Source: Billgrantia bachuensis
Lineage (GTDB): Bacteria; Pseudomonadota; Gammaproteobacteria; Pseudomonadales; Halomonadaceae
DNA length: 64,000 nucleotides
NCBI RefSeq assembly: GCF_011742165.1
Contig: NZ_JAAQTO010000002.1
Location: 1-64,000, forward strand
Direction of reading: 5' to 3'
Each line of letters begins with the position of its first letter. Position 1 is the first letter of the stretch. Shown here in pieces: positions 62,345 through 64,000 of this stretch. Under the pieces are notes generated by a model, which was given only the letters and a program-made list of their open reading frames with translations, was not told where the DNA came from and ran no database searches. A program made the translations under genes and the position numbers.

Positions 62345-63422
62345 TGGGCTGGGTCCTGGTCAGCGGCGTGGCGCTGGATGCGTGCTGAATATGTCGTGGA
62401 TCGAAAGCGTCACGCAGCCCTTCACCGATGAAGACCAGCAGCGAGAGCATCAGTGACAGGCTGACGAAGGCAGTAATGCCAAGCCAGGGCGCATGCAGAT
62501 TGTTCTTGCCTTGGGCCACCAGTTCACCCAGCGAGGGCGAGCCTGGCGGGAGACCGAAACCGAGGAAGTCGAGTGCCGTCAGCGTGGTGATGGCTCCGGT
62601 GAACAGGAACGGGATGAAGGTGAGGGTGGCCACCATGGCGTTGGGCAGCACGTGACGCCACATGATCAGCCGTGACGGCAGCCCCATGGCCTTGGCGGCA
62701 CGCACGTACTCGAGGTTGCGGGCACGCAGGAACTCGGCGCGCACCACGTCCACCAGGCCAAGCCACGAGAACAACAGCATGATCCCCAATAGCCACCAGA
62801 AGCCGGGCTGAACAAAGCTGGCCAGGATAATCAGCAGGAACAGTACCGGCAACCCGGACCAGATCTCGGTCAGGCGTTGCCCGATCAGATCGGTCTTGCC
62901 ACCGAAGTATCCCTGAATGCCGCCGATGATCACGCCCATTACCAGCGAACTCCCGGTCAGCACCAGGGCGAAGAACACCGACAGGCGAAAACCGTATATC
63001 ACGCGCGCCAGTACGTCGCGGCCTTGATCGTCCGTGCCCAGCCAGTGCCGCGAATCAGGAGGCGAGGGGGATGGACGCATCATCTGCATGTCCAGTGTCT
63101 GGTAGGAGAAGGGAATCAACGGCCATATGGTCGAAGCGTCCTTCTCGAGCTGCTCGCGAATGAAGGGGTCGTGATAATCGGTGCGGGTGGGCAGAAAACC
63201 GCCGAATTCCGTCTCGGGGTAATCCACCAATAGCGGCACGTACCACTCGCCGTCGTAGTGCATGACGATGGGCTTGTCGTTGGCGATCAGCTCGGCGCCC
63301 AGGCTCACCACGAACAGCGCAAGGAAGATCCATAGTGAGACCCTGGCACGCCGGTTGCGGCGAAAGACTTCGATGCGACGACGCGCGATGGGGGAGAGCT
63401 TTGAAGTGAACGCAAATGCCAT
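62337..63422 (-). CDS. yejE: microcin C/oligopeptide-type ABC transporter permease YejE
   Basis: A 361-aa OppC-type permease with one N-terminal helix, a large periplasmic loop (about 45-150, FLPTRTDYHDPFIREQLEKD) and five further helices. The coupling motif is VRAAKAMGLPSRLIMWRHVLPNA. It pairs with YejB. The length and the periplasmic loop match E. coli YejE (341 aa). The gene starts four bases after the yejB stop. Confidence 0.92.
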   Translation of the reverse strand: MAFAFTSKLSPIARRRIEVFRRNRRARVSLWIFLALFVVSLGAELIANDKPIVMHYDGEWYVPLLVDYPETEFGGFLPTRTDYHDPFIREQLEKDASTIWPLIPFSYQTLDMQMMRPSPSPPDSRHWLGTDDQGRDVLARVIYGFRLSVFFALVLTGSSLVMGVIIGGIQGYFGGKTDLIGQRLTEIWSGLPVLFLLIILASFVQPGFWWLLGIMLLFSWLGLVDVVRAEFLRARNLEYVRAAKAMGLPSRLIMWRHVLPNAMVATLTFIPFLFTGAITTLTALDFLGFGLPPGSPSLGELVAQGKNNLHAPWLGITAFVSLSLMLSLLVFIGEGLRDAFDPRHIQHASSATPLTRTQPNA

Positions 63423-63426
63423 CGGC

Positions 63427-64000
63427 TCAGGACTCCCGTGTCTCGAAATCGATGCGCGGATCTACCCACACGTAGGTGAGATCGGAAACCAGCTTGAGGA
63501 TCAACCCGATCAGCGTATACAGGAACAGCGTGCCGAAGATTACCGGATAGTCGCGCTGCATCACCGCCTCGAAGCCGAGTAGCCCGAGCCCCTCCAGCGA
63601 GAAAATCACCTCGATCAGTAGCGAACCGGTGAAGAATATCGTCACCAAGGCGCCGGGCAGGCCGGCAATGATGATCAGCATGGCATTGCGGAACACGTGG
63701 CCATAGAGCGTACGGCTGTCGCTGGCGCCCTTGGCTCGTGCTGTCAGCACGTATTGTTTGTGAATCTCGTCGAGGAAGCTGTTCTTGGTCAGCATGGTCA
63801 GGGTGGCAAAGCTGCCGATGGTCATGGCCGTAACCGGCAGGGTGATATGCCAGAAGTAGTCCTTGACCTTGCCCCAGGTGGAAAGCTCACCGAAATCCGG
63901 CGAGGTCAGCCCTCGCAGGGGGAAAAGGTCCCAGTAGCTGCCGCCGGCAAAAAGCACGATCAACAGGATGGCGAACAGGAACCCGGGAATGGCGTAGCCG
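63427..64000 (-). CDS. yejB: microcin C/oligopeptide-type ABC transporter permease YejB, C-terminal part
   Basis: A minus-strand reading frame that runs off the right edge of the window, leaving about 191 codons of the C-terminal part. The visible coupling region [25 protein letters not shown] and the end [29 protein letters not shown] are those of a YejB/OppB-type permease. The start, and presumably yejA, lie beyond position 64000. Confidence 0.9.
   Translation of the reverse strand, partial: GYAIPGFLFAILLIVLFAGGSYWDLFPLRGLTSPDFGELSTWGKVKDYFWHITLPVTAMTIGSFATLTMLTKNSFLDEIHKQYVLTARAKGASDSRTLYGHVFRNAMLIIIAGLPGALVTIFFTGSLLIEVIFSLEGLGLLGFEAVMQRDYPVIFGTLFLYTLIGLILKLVSDLTYVWVDPRIDFETRES

Noticed and set aside
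1-64000. CRISPR arrays, insertion sequences, prophage or integrase genes.
   Set aside because: No regularly spaced repeats, transposase or integrase motifs or flanking direct repeats were found anywhere in the window. Composition also gives no sign of a recent island.

Overview
The window looks like core chromosome of a GC-rich gammaproteobacterium, most probably a member of the Halomonadaceae (Halomonas or a close relative). This is inferred from protein resemblance, gene order (tRNA cluster, tig, clpP, clpX, lon, hupB, ppiD), an osmoprotectant importer and many TRAP transporters, not from a marker-gene comparison. No insertion sequence, prophage, integrase or CRISPR array is visible, and base composition appears fairly even.

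Layout. 1-661: a tRNA operon (Pro-UGG, Arg-UCU, then two identical His-GUG genes). 936-9386: protein quality control and nucleoid genes (trigger factor, ClpP, ClpX, Lon, HU, PpiD), with a heat-shock-type promoter before lon and good terminators. 9534-15211: a COG0523 metal GTPase behind a Zur-like operator, lpxH, ppiB, glnS and cysS. 15264-20130: a DUF1853 protein, then an osmF-yehYXW-type betaine/osmoprotectant ABC importer. 20352-26085: branched-chain 2-oxoacid dehydrogenase E1-alpha, E1-beta and a two-lipoyl E2, closely followed by a Hanks-type Ser/Thr kinase with a long unassigned C-terminal half. 26105-30514 (minus): a VOC protein, a LysR regulator and a DctPQM TRAP transporter, divergent from pxpABC (5-oxoprolinase, 30733-33136). 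33137-37779 (minus): an orphan ribbon-helix-helix protein, a GntR regulator and an MlaEFD-like lipid transport operon with its lipoprotein.

37884-51053 is a coherent catabolic island for an unidentified organic acid. It holds an IclR regulator, a PaaJ-like thiolase, a PaaH-like 3-hydroxyacyl-CoA dehydrogenase, an acyl-CoA dehydrogenase, an acyl-CoA ligase, a thioesterase, an unassigned membrane protein, a FadJ-like protein that has lost its NAD-binding core, and a TAXI-type TRAP transporter. A 19-bp inverted-repeat motif occurs at three promoter regions of this island and links its dispersed operons into one putative IclR regulon.

51299-64000: a SulP anion transporter, metY, a chemoreceptor with its sensor at the C-terminus, RarD, an omega-amidase-type nitrilase, RsuA, a 7TMR-DISM diguanylate cyclase, and yejBEF (yejB runs off the window end).

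The most interesting items are the kinase next to the BCKDH genes (whose E1-alpha keeps the serine loop phosphorylated in mitochondria), the shared operator motif of the catabolic island, the eroded FadJ-like enzyme, and the Zur-like box upstream of the COG0523 GTPase.
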